Part shown: in pieces, positions 57,766 through 64,000 of the stretch | How the letters are laid out: every line of letters begins with the position of its first letter | How positions within the stretch are numbered: the stretch's first letter is position 1 | Source of the DNA: Duganella sp. BJB480 | GTDB taxonomy: Bacteria > Pseudomonadota > Gammaproteobacteria > Burkholderiales > Burkholderiaceae_D | Direction: 5' to 3' | NCBI GenBank assembly: GCA_003416985.1 | Contig: QVIN01000001.1 | Coordinates: forward strand, 310,001-374,000 | Length of the DNA: 64,000 nucleotides | Translations under genes and position numbers: made by a program | Notes under the pieces: model-generated | Seen by the model: only the letters and a program-made list of their open reading frames with translations | What the model was told of the DNA's origin: nothing | The model's database searches: none

Positions 57766-58443
57766 ATGGAATCGTCGCCCGATGGCGTGGAAGTGCTGGA
57801 CCCGTTTGAAATCCGCGTGCTGGCCGTGCTGGCCGAGAAGGAAGCGCTGACGCCGGATAACTATCCGCTGTCGCTGAACGCGCTGGTCAACGGCTGCAAC
57901 CAGTTGTCGAGCCGGGATCCGGTGATGGCGCTGTCGGAAGAGACAGTGGCCGACGTGCTGCAGCGGCTGATGCAGCGCAAGTACGTCAACGGCATCACGC
58001 AGGCGGGCGCGCGCGTGACCAAGTACGAGCACCGCATGCGTATCAAATGGTCGCTGGAGCAGGACAAGCTGGCCGTGCTGACCATCCTGATGCTGCGCGG
58101 CCTGCAGACCGCCGGCGAGATCCGCACCCGCACCGGCCGCCTTCACGAATTCAAGAGCGTGGCCGACGTCGAGCAGGCGCTGCAATTCCTGATCGACAAA
58201 TATCCGCCGCTGGTATCGAAGCTGGCGCTGGCGCCCGGCACCAAGGAACCGCGCTACGGCCAGCTGCTGGGCGGCGAAGACGCGCTGGCGCGGGAAGAAA
58301 CCGCCGCCAGCTTGGGCGGCTCGGTCAGCGCGGCGGGGCAGGGCGGCCGCGTGGCCGCGCTGGAGCAGGAAGTGCAGCAACTGCGCCAGCAAGTCGAAGA
58401 CCTGACCGCGCAGTTCGCCGAATTCCGCAAACAATTCGAATAA
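57766..58443 (+). CDS. YceH family (DUF480) protein
   Basis: 225 residues from the ATG at 57766, 8 nt after AAGGA; an ATG at 57757 is too near that site. Two winged-helix domains typical of YceH: LDPFEIRVLAVLAEKEALTP with YPLSLNALVNGCNQ, then LMLRGLQTAGEIRTRTGRLH. A C-terminal coiled coil (AALEQEVQQLRQQVEDLTAQ) ends the protein. Widely conserved in proteobacteria, function not established. A long palindrome begins 6 nt after the stop codon. Confidence 0.93.
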   Translation: MESSPDGVEVLDPFEIRVLAVLAEKEALTPDNYPLSLNALVNGCNQLSSRDPVMALSEETVADVLQRLMQRKYVNGITQAGARVTKYEHRMRIKWSLEQDKLAVLTILMLRGLQTAGEIRTRTGRLHEFKSVADVEQALQFLIDKYPPLVSKLALAPGTKEPRYGQLLGGEDALAREETAASLGGSVSAAGQGGRVAALEQEVQQLRQQVEDLTAQFAEFRKQFE

Positions 58444-58449
58444 ACAATT

Positions 58450-58536
58450 TGGGGTCAAGTCTGACATTCGGACACGAGCTCTGCTGTAGCGGCGCGCTAC
58501 AGCAGAGCTCGTGTCCGAATGTCAGACTTGACCCCA
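58450..58536. repeat. 41-bp perfect inverted repeat (REP/BIME-like palindrome)
   Basis: Arms 58450-58490 and 58496-58536 are perfectly complementary, with 5 central bases (GGCGC, whose outer pair can also match). They begin TGGGGTCAAGTCTGACATT and share GGACACGAGC. The element lies between the convergent yceH and hypothetical genes. GGGGTC-ended palindromes of this kind are common extragenic elements in Massilia-like genomes and are often linked to REP-associated transposases, but none is in the window. Confidence 0.9.
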
Positions 58537-58542
58537 CCGGGT

Positions 58543-59280
58543 TTACTCGAAGGTGAACTCGATCAGGGCATCGTTCGAGTAGGTTTTGTCGTTCAGCGGC
58601 ACCGAGTAGTTTTTCCCATCCTCGCCGACCTTGAGCTCCAGCCTGTGGACGCCATCCACCAGCGTGGCGCTGGCGATCGCGCGGTCGCTGCGCATGCTCA
58701 TATCGAAGTCCTTGAACGAGCACCAGTCGCCGGTCAGCATGAGGGTGTTGATCGTCGCGCGCACCAGGAAGGGGATGTAGTTCTTCGCGATCGCGACCAG
58801 CACCCGGCACTCCAGCCGGATGTCGCCCAGGCGCCGCATGTCGGCCGGCACGCCGGCGCTGCGCACGTCCGGCATCCAGCCGTAGTAGCTCTTTTTCTGG
58901 TTCAGCACCACGTCGGCGTTGTCGCGTTCCGCCTCCGCGCTGCGCGGCAGCGTGAAACTGTGGTCCTCCGCCAGCGGCACCGGGATGTCGGTCTCGTTGC
59001 CGGACAGGCGCACCACCAGGTTGTCGAAGGCGCCTTTGGGGGCCTTCTTCTTGGCGTGCAGGCGGAAGCGCAATTGCTGCGCATCCGGCGCCAACGCGTG
59101 CTGGCTGTCGAAGGCGTCCAGGCCGGACAGCATGTAGCGGTAAGGCTGCATTTCCGGGCTGCGGCTGCCATTGATGACGACAACCTGCTCCGATCCGGTT
59201 TCCGTTTCCGCCGCCGTGGCCGGCAGCGCCGCCACGGCGGCCGCCAGCAGCGCGGCGGTCATCAAGTGTTTGCCCGCCAC
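58543..59280 (-). CDS. hypothetical periplasmic protein of the ABC operon
   Basis: 245 residues from a GTG at 59280, chosen for AGGAAGG 7 nt upstream; an ATG at 59262 is in frame. Signal peptide (AALLAAAVAALPATAAE). The mature part is mainly beta with YRYMLSGLDAFDSQHALAP and MPDVRSAGVPADMRRLGDIR; Cys in RLECRVLV and GDWCSFKD could form a disulfide. No domain recognised. It starts 2 nt after the permease stop codon, so it belongs to the GntR-ABC operon. Confidence 0.75.
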   Translation of the reverse strand: MAGKHLMTAALLAAAVAALPATAAETETGSEQVVVINGSRSPEMQPYRYMLSGLDAFDSQHALAPDAQQLRFRLHAKKKAPKGAFDNLVVRLSGNETDIPVPLAEDHSFTLPRSAEAERDNADVVLNQKKSYYGWMPDVRSAGVPADMRRLGDIRLECRVLVAIAKNYIPFLVRATINTLMLTGDWCSFKDFDMSMRSDRAIASATLVDGVHRLELKVGEDGKNYSVPLNDKTYSNDALIEFTFE

Positions 59281-59282
59281 GC

Positions 59283-60236
59283 CTAGCCTTCCTCGCGGCG
59301 GCGGCGCATCCAGACTGCGGTGGCGATCATCGCCACGCCGGCCGCGACGCCGAGCCAGACGCTGATGCCGCCCAGCGTGCCCCACGAGCCGCGGAAGATG
59401 GTCTCCGGCACCGCCATCCGCTGCGCTTCAAGCTGCAGCGGCACATGGTCGGCCTCGAACATGATCCACGATCCGGGAATCGCGCCCAGCAGGATGCGGT
59501 CGACGATGCGGGTGACGAACCAGCTGGCGTCGAAGCCGAAGTGCAGCATCTTTTCCGCCCATACCAGCAGCAACGACGTCACCAGCGGCGTGCCGACCGC
59601 CCACAGGAACACCTTGGAGCGCACCATGCTCGACACCATCAGCAGCCAGCCCACCGTCGGCAAGGCCCACAGGATGTAGACCGGCAGCAGGCCCACCAGG
59701 CGCAGCGGCGTCAGGTAGAAGTCCGGGGACATCAGCAGGGCGCCGAACAGGTTGGTGCCGTGCGCCAGCACCGCGCCGCACGCGGCGAACAGAATCAGCA
59801 GCGACAGCACGGTGCCGATTCCCAGCGTGATCAGCGGCGCCACCACCAGCGCCAGCGTGGCCTTGGACAGCACGGTCGACAGGTCGGACACCGGCAGCGA
59901 TTTCCAGAACAGGATGCTGCGGTCGCGCCGCTCGTCGTTGAGCGCGCCCAGGCAGTAGAAGAACACCACGAAGCTCAGCACCATCAGCACCGGCATGGCC
60001 GACACCATGTAGGCCTGCGACATGGTCTGGACGATGCGCGTGCGCGCCGTGCCTTCGATCGTGACCGAGCCGATCGAGACGGCCTGGTCGCCATCGTTGA
60101 AGTTGAGGTGGTTGCCCATGATGATGGAACCGAGCGCCAGCGCCGCGATCAGCGTGGCGATGACGGCGGGCGCCCAGACCAGCATGCCCTTGTGCTCCCA
60201 CAGCTCGCGCCTGATCAGCCATTTCATCGTTTTCAT
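59283..60236 (-). CDS. ABC transporter permease (ABC-2 type)
   Basis: 317 residues with six or more helices; a large extracytoplasmic loop lies between the first and second (about 40-95). MKWLIRRELWEHKGMLVWAP starts the ABC-2 fold; FYCLGALNDERRDRSILFWKS is a characteristic cytosolic loop, seen in YtrC/D-like permeases. Its start overlaps the ATPase stop by 4 nt. Likely exports a small molecule or participates in envelope stress. Confidence 0.9.
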   Translation of the reverse strand: MKTMKWLIRRELWEHKGMLVWAPAVIATLIAALALGSIIMGNHLNFNDGDQAVSIGSVTIEGTARTRIVQTMSQAYMVSAMPVLMVLSFVVFFYCLGALNDERRDRSILFWKSLPVSDLSTVLSKATLALVVAPLITLGIGTVLSLLILFAACGAVLAHGTNLFGALLMSPDFYLTPLRLVGLLPVYILWALPTVGWLLMVSSMVRSKVFLWAVGTPLVTSLLLVWAEKMLHFGFDASWFVTRIVDRILLGAIPGSWIMFEADHVPLQLEAQRMAVPETIFRGSWGTLGGISVWLGVAAGVAMIATAVWMRRRREEG

Positions 60237-61090
60237 GCGTAGGTTCCTTTCATCGATGCGACAAACAGGTCGGCGACGCTGGGCGTGCGCAATTCCCCGA
60301 AGGTCGACAGTTGCAGGCGCGGCACGCCATCGAACAGCATGATGGGCTTGCCGAACACGGTGCGCTGGCTCATCGGCTGCAGCGCGTTGGCGGCCGTCAC
60401 GAACTGCGGCTCGACCATGACCTCGGTGAAGCGCTCGCCCACCTCGTCCATCGACGCCGCCAGCGAGATCCTGCCGTCCTGGATGAACATCAGGTCGGTG
60501 AGGATGTGCTCGACCTCCTCGATCTGGTGGGTGGTGATCAGGATGGTCTTGTTCTCGTCGAAGTAGTCTTCCAGCAGGTTCTGGTAGAACTGCTTGCGGT
60601 ACAGGATGTCCAGGCCCAGCGTCGGCTCATCGAGCACCAGCAGCTTGGCGTCGATCGCCATCACCAGCGCCAGGTGCAGCTGCACCACCATGCCCTTGGA
60701 CATGGCCTTGACCTTCATGTTCGGCGTGAGCTTGGTGTTGGCCAGGTATTTCTCGGCCTTGCTGCGGTCGAAGCGCGGATGCACGCCTTCCACGAAGGCT
60801 ATCGCGTCCTTGACCTTGAGCCACTTCGGCAGGATGGCGACGTCGGCGATGAAGCAGACCTCGTTCATCAGCGCCTCGCGCTGGCTGCGCGGATCCATGC
60901 CCAGCACCGTCAGCTCGCCCTCGAACTGGGTCAGGCCCAGGATGGCCTTGAGCGTGGTGGTCTTGCCGGAGCCGTTGGGGCCGATCAGGCCGACGATGCG
61001 GCCGGCCTCGACCGTGAAGCTGGCGCCATTCAACGCGGCCTGCTTGCCATAGGTTTTGCTGAGGTTGCCAGCCGTGATGACCGCGCTCAT
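60233..61090 (-). CDS. ABC transporter ATP-binding protein (YtrB-like)
   Basis: 285 residues from the ATG at 61090, overlapping the GntR stop (ATGA); a longer frame to 61174 overlies the regulator. Walker A IGPNGSGKTTTLKAILGL near 37, the signature MSKGMVVQLHLAL near 133 (a variant of LSGGQ usual in the YtrB group), Walker B LLVLDEPTLGLD near 155 and the H-loop TTHQIEEVE near 190. Powers the permease encoded downstream. Confidence 0.93.
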   Translation of the reverse strand: MSAVITAGNLSKTYGKQAALNGASFTVEAGRIVGLIGPNGSGKTTTLKAILGLTQFEGELTVLGMDPRSQREALMNEVCFIADVAILPKWLKVKDAIAFVEGVHPRFDRSKAEKYLANTKLTPNMKVKAMSKGMVVQLHLALVMAIDAKLLVLDEPTLGLDILYRKQFYQNLLEDYFDENKTILITTHQIEEVEHILTDLMFIQDGRISLAASMDEVGERFTEVMVEPQFVTAANALQPMSQRTVFGKPIMLFDGVPRLQLSTFGELRTPSVADLFVASMKGTYA

Positions 61091-61458
61091 GACGCACCTC
61101 CGGTGGAGAGCGGCTTGAGCAGGGTTTCCAGTTCCAGGCCCAGGCGGCGGATGCGTTCGAGCATCAGCGGCCATTCTTCGCTCAGGAAGCGTTCGCGTTC
61201 AGTGGCCAGCAGTTTGTCGCGGGCGCCGTCAGTGACGTACATACCTAGTCCCCTTCTTTTTTCTACGAGCGTTTCGTCCACCAGTTCCTGGTAGGCGCGA
61301 GATACGGTGATCGGATTGAGTTGGTAATCGGCGGCCACCTGCCTGACCGAGGGCAGGGCGTCGCCGGGCTTGAGCAGGCCGTCGAGCATCATGCCGATGA
61401 CCTTGTCCTTGAGCTGCCGATAAATCGGCGCATTGTCATTCCAGCCTATCGTGGACAT
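61087..61458 (-). CDS. GntR family transcriptional regulator, YtrA subfamily
   Basis: 123 residues: a winged helix (NDNAPIYRQLKDKVIGMMLD, ALPSVRQVAADYQLNPITVS) with the short helical C-terminus of YtrA-type regulators (LLATERERFLSEEWPLMLER). The first gene of the operon; a palindrome overlaps its promoter, so autorepression of the whole operon is likely. YtrA-type regulators respond to cell-wall or membrane-active compounds in several bacteria. Confidence 0.93.
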   Translation of the reverse strand: MSTIGWNDNAPIYRQLKDKVIGMMLDGLLKPGDALPSVRQVAADYQLNPITVSRAYQELVDETLVEKRRGLGMYVTDGARDKLLATERERFLSEEWPLMLERIRRLGLELETLLKPLSTGGAS

Positions 61459-61492
61459 ACATGTGGTCCCCTTGGTGTGTGTTGATGGAGTG

Positions 61493-61532
61493 GTGTTGTA
61501 GTGAACTATAACACTAGAATTTGAAAAAGCAA
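61493..61532 (-). promoter_or_regulatory. promoter and operator of the GntR-ABC operon
   Basis: Minus strand: TTGCTT (61527-61532), a 16-nt spacer and TATAGT (61505-61510). The inverted repeat GTGTTGTAG-TGAA-CTATAACAC (61493-61514, one mismatch) overlaps the -10, a typical repressor position. Confidence 0.65.
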
Positions 61533-61544
61533 GCGCTTCGCGCC

Positions 61545-62252
61545 TTACGTTGTTTTTTTCATCAGCGCCAGCGCGTTGGGCAGGGCGGCGCCGCTGGCGG
61601 TGTTGTCGAAGATGACCCAGCCGTCCTTGTCGGCCAGGTAGGCGGCGACGCTGTCGAGGTATTCGTCCGTGTAGGCTGAGTAGTACATGCGCGGACTGCC
61701 GTGCAGACGGGCGTAGATCATGTCGCAGGTCGGCACGTGGGGGCCGGGCTGGCCTGCGGGCGGATCGGCGATCACCCTGGCGACGTTGTGGGCTTGCAGC
61801 AGCGCGGTGCCCGTCGCGGAAAACCAGCTCGGGTGGCGCGCTTCGCAGGCGATGGTGCAGCCGAACAGGGCGGCCAGGCGGGCGAACAGCGCGTCGGCCG
61901 GCGCCGTATCCAGCGCCAGGCTGGGCGGCAGCTGCACCAGCACGCAGCCCAGCTTGGCGCCGAGCGCGCCGGCCTCGCCGGTAAAGCGCGCCAGCAGTTC
62001 ATTGATGTCCTTGAGCCGGTGGTCGTGCGTGATGCTGCGCGGTAGCTTGACCGAGAAGCGGAAATCGTCCGGCACGTCGTCCGCCCAGCGCGCATAGGTC
62101 GACGCCTGGTGCGGCCGGTAGAACGAGGAGTTGATCTCCACCGCGTTCATGACCCGGGCGTAGCGCTGCAGATGGCTGCCGTCCGTGGCGAAGTGCGGTG
62201 CCGACGCACGATCGATACTCCAGCTTGCGCAGCCAATTCGCGTGTGGGTCAT
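61545..62252 (-). CDS. DUF72 domain-containing protein (YecE-like)
   Basis: 235 residues, a TIM-barrel-like DUF72 protein: TRIGCASWSIDRASAPHFAT, MNAVEINSSFYRPH, FRFSVKLPRSITH and YARLHGSPRMYYSAYTDEYL. The family is widespread and its function is not established. The gene runs divergent from the DUF1439 lipoprotein gene with a 34-nt gap. Confidence 0.93.
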   Translation of the reverse strand: MTHTRIGCASWSIDRASAPHFATDGSHLQRYARVMNAVEINSSFYRPHQASTYARWADDVPDDFRFSVKLPRSITHDHRLKDINELLARFTGEAGALGAKLGCVLVQLPPSLALDTAPADALFARLAALFGCTIACEARHPSWFSATGTALLQAHNVARVIADPPAGQPGPHVPTCDMIYARLHGSPRMYYSAYTDEYLDSVAAYLADKDGWVIFDNTASGAALPNALALMKKTT

Positions 62253-62286
62253 AATGTGGGCGATCCGCTATTTTCAGAAAGACGAC

Positions 62287-62847
62287 ATGACCGATCTTAA
62301 ACGTTACGCCCGAATTGCCGCGCCGCTCATGTTGGTGGGCCTGCTGGCCGCCTGCTCCACGCTGATCGGCCCGCGCCAGGTGGAGCTGCCGCAGGCGCGT
62401 CTGCAGCAGAACCTGGACCGCAAGTTCCCCGTGCGCCATCGCGTGCTGGGCGTGTTCGAAGTGGAGCTGAGCCATCCGCAGCTGGACATCCTGGCCGAGA
62501 ACGACCGCGTGGCGCTGACCCTGGACGTGAACGTGGCGCCGCTGCTGGCGCGCCAGTCGTGGCATGGCAGCATGGCGGTATCGGGCCGCCTGAAGGTGGA
62601 CAATGTGCGCAACACCATCTACATCAGCGATGCGCACGTGGACCGTTTCGCGGTCGACGGCATGGACGAGGGCAAGCAGAACCAGATCGCCAGCGTGGCC
62701 AACCTGCTGGGCGAGAACACGCTCAAGGATGTGCCGGTCCACACCTTCCGGCCGGAAGACCTGCGCTACGCCGGCGTGCAGTTCGTGCTGACCGGGATCA
62801 GCACCCGTCCCGGCGCGCTGGTCGCCAACCTCCAGCCGGCGCAATAA
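62287..62847 (+). CDS. DUF1439 domain-containing lipoprotein (YceB-like)
   Basis: 186 residues from the ATG at 62287; an ATG at 62185 lies inside the divergent gene and is rejected. Lipoprotein signal with lipobox LLAAC (Cys about 21). The mature part matches DUF1439/YceB: LPQARLQQNLDRKFPVRHRV, LTLDVNVAPLLARQSWHG, and VPVHTFRPEDLRYAGV. Such proteins are outer membrane lipoproteins with a lipid-binding-like fold; role unknown. Confidence 0.9.
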   Translation: MTDLKRYARIAAPLMLVGLLAACSTLIGPRQVELPQARLQQNLDRKFPVRHRVLGVFEVELSHPQLDILAENDRVALTLDVNVAPLLARQSWHGSMAVSGRLKVDNVRNTIYISDAHVDRFAVDGMDEGKQNQIASVANLLGENTLKDVPVHTFRPEDLRYAGVQFVLTGISTRPGALVANLQPAQ

Positions 62848-62850
62848 GCG

Positions 62851-64000
62851 TCAGACGAAGCCGAGGTTGCGTGCGCTGGCGTTGTAGTTGACCAGGTTGG
62901 GCAGCATGGCCAGCAGGTCGGTGTTCGAGACGCCCAGCCAGCTGCCCAGCGTGGCCGCGTATTGCTCGATCGACGTGGTCGGCAGCAGGCGGCCCTGGCC
63001 GACATCGTCCGGGCCGTTGCTGGCCACCACCGGCGCCTTGCCGTAGTAGCGGCCGCCCTTGACGGCGCCGCCCAGCATGAAGTGCATGCTGCCCCAGCCG
63101 TGATCCGAACCGTCGTTGTTGCCGCTCAGCGTGCGGCCGAAGTCCGACGCGGTGAAGGCCGTCACCTGGTTGGCCACGCCCAGCTCCACCGTGCTCTGGT
63201 AGAAGGCCGCCATCGCATCGGCCACGCTCTTCAGCAGGCCAGGATGCACCTTGACCAGGCCGTCGTGCGTATCGAAGCCGCCCATCGACACAAAGAACAC
63301 CTGCCGCTTGGCGCCCAGCGTCGAGGCGCAGGAGATCATGCGCGTCACCATCTTCAGCTGGTCGCCCAGGCTGTTATTGGCGGGGAAGGCCGTGTTGATG
63401 GCCGGCGCGCCCGCCAGCGCCGAGGTCAGCACGTCGTTGGCGGAGATGGCGCGCTGCGTCACGCGCGCATACTCGGACTGCATCAGGTTGCTGTGCTGCT
63501 GCGTGATCAGCGTGCGCAGCGCGTTGCTGCAGCTGGCCGAGCCGAACAGCGGGCTCTGGAAGGCGCTGAACGGCACCGAGCCCTTGGTCGACACCTGGTA
63601 CTGCACCGCCTCCTTCCCGGACAGGTACACCGCGTTGCCGGAGACGTTGACGCAGGTGAAGGTGGCGTTGCCGTTGCCCGACTCGAACAGGTCGCCCATG
63701 CGTCCGCCCCAGCCCGAGGTCGCGCCTTCCGGCATCGACGATTGCCATTCGGATTGCTGGTCGTTGTGCGAGAACAGCTTGGACGGCAGCGGCACCGACT
63801 TGGCCAGGTACTGCTGCTTGCTGGTCGGATGCACCAGCGTGCCGACGTTGAGCAGCACGCCCATCTTGCCGGCGTTGAAGATCGGCAGCAGCGGCGCCAG
63901 TTCCGGCGCCAGCGCGTACTGGTGGGCCACGCCGTTGACATCGACCGGCGGCGCGGCCGTGTTGAGCACGGTGGCCGACAGCGCGCTCTGCTGGTAGGCC
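62851..64000 (-). CDS. DUF1501 domain-containing protein (5' end outside the window)
   Basis: About 383 residues are visible; the frame stays open to the window edge, so the start lies beyond 64000. The DUF1501 signature is present: LPIFNAGKMGVLLNVG, FVSMGGFDTHDG and FTASDFGRTLSGNNDGSDHG. The family is alkaline-phosphatase-like and usually Tat-exported, often paired with a DUF1800 gene, which is expected on the far side. The GTG at 63969 is not the start. Confidence 0.93.
   Translation of the reverse strand, partial: AYQQSALSATVLNTAAPPVDVNGVAHQYALAPELAPLLPIFNAGKMGVLLNVGTLVHPTSKQQYLAKSVPLPSKLFSHNDQQSEWQSSMPEGATSGWGGRMGDLFESGNGNATFTCVNVSGNAVYLSGKEAVQYQVSTKGSVPFSAFQSPLFGSASCSNALRTLITQQHSNLMQSEYARVTQRAISANDVLTSALAGAPAINTAFPANNSLGDQLKMVTRMISCASTLGAKRQVFFVSMGGFDTHDGLVKVHPGLLKSVADAMAAFYQSTVELGVANQVTAFTASDFGRTLSGNNDGSDHGWGSMHFMLGGAVKGGRYYGKAPVVASNGPDDVGQGRLLPTTSIEQYAATLGSWLGVSNTDLLAMLPNLVNYNASARNLGFV

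Overview
The window is GC-rich chromosomal DNA from a betaproteobacterium, most likely an Oxalobacteraceae member of the Massilia/Duganella/Janthinobacterium type. The grounds are the gene order carA-carB-greA-DUF4149-yhbY-rlmE-ftsH-folP-glmM, a phasin gene (polyhydroxybutyrate metabolism), many Shine-Dalgarno-led ATGA-overlapping operons, and the protein sequences themselves. No rRNA, phage, insertion sequence or CRISPR array was seen. Species-level identity cannot be fixed from the sequence alone.

Layout. 1-3.4 kb: the end of a Tat-exported GH109/Gfo-Idh-MocA oxidoreductase, a patatin-like lipoprotein preceded by a long hairpin, a GlcG/HbpS-like protein and a solitary HicB-like regulator. 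3.4-14.9 kb: a conserved housekeeping block for carbamoyl phosphate synthesis (carAB), transcript cleavage (greA), ribosome maturation (yhbY, rlmE), membrane proteolysis (ftsH), folate (folP), peptidoglycan precursor (glmM) and tRNA-Pro. 14.9-22.7 kb: tRNA-Arg, a lower-GC patch with an unknown protein and a YeeE/YedE transporter pair, then a Fur-boxed siderophore receptor and a CocE-type hydrolase bracketed by two ~120-bp direct repeats, and an aldehyde dehydrogenase. 22.7-34.4 kb: accessory metabolism and envelope genes, including a cyclic-nucleotide-binding/thioredoxin-reductase-like fusion, a TonB receptor-acyltransferase-patatin operon, and a BlaI regulator with an M56-M23 fusion protease.

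34.6-49.8 kb: hemolysin III/PAQR protein, LysR regulator, a LiaF-like envelope-sensing operon with a LytS/LytTR two-component system, a DinG-like helicase/FAN1 nuclease repair operon, an unknown two-gene operon, phasin, diguanylate cyclase, a multidomain histidine kinase, and an HxlR regulator divergent from an NmrA-type oxidoreductase. 50.7-53.4 kb: four tRNA-Leu(CAG) genes, each with its own terminator, interrupted by a hybrid histidine kinase whose membrane domain carries the ethylene-binding residues of plant ETR1. 53.5-64 kb: rnr-rlmB, cysE, yceH, an 87-bp near-perfect palindrome, a GntR(YtrA)-ABC transporter operon, DUF72 and DUF1439 genes, and a DUF1501 gene running off the end.

The most unusual items are the ethylene-receptor-like kinase inside the tRNA-Leu array, the direct repeats with DnaA-box-like ends around the receptor/hydrolase pair, the patatin-like protein with cysteine at the nucleophile position in an operon with a TonB receptor and an acyltransferase, and the perfect long palindrome after yceH. 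All function calls come from reading motifs by eye; no database search was possible.
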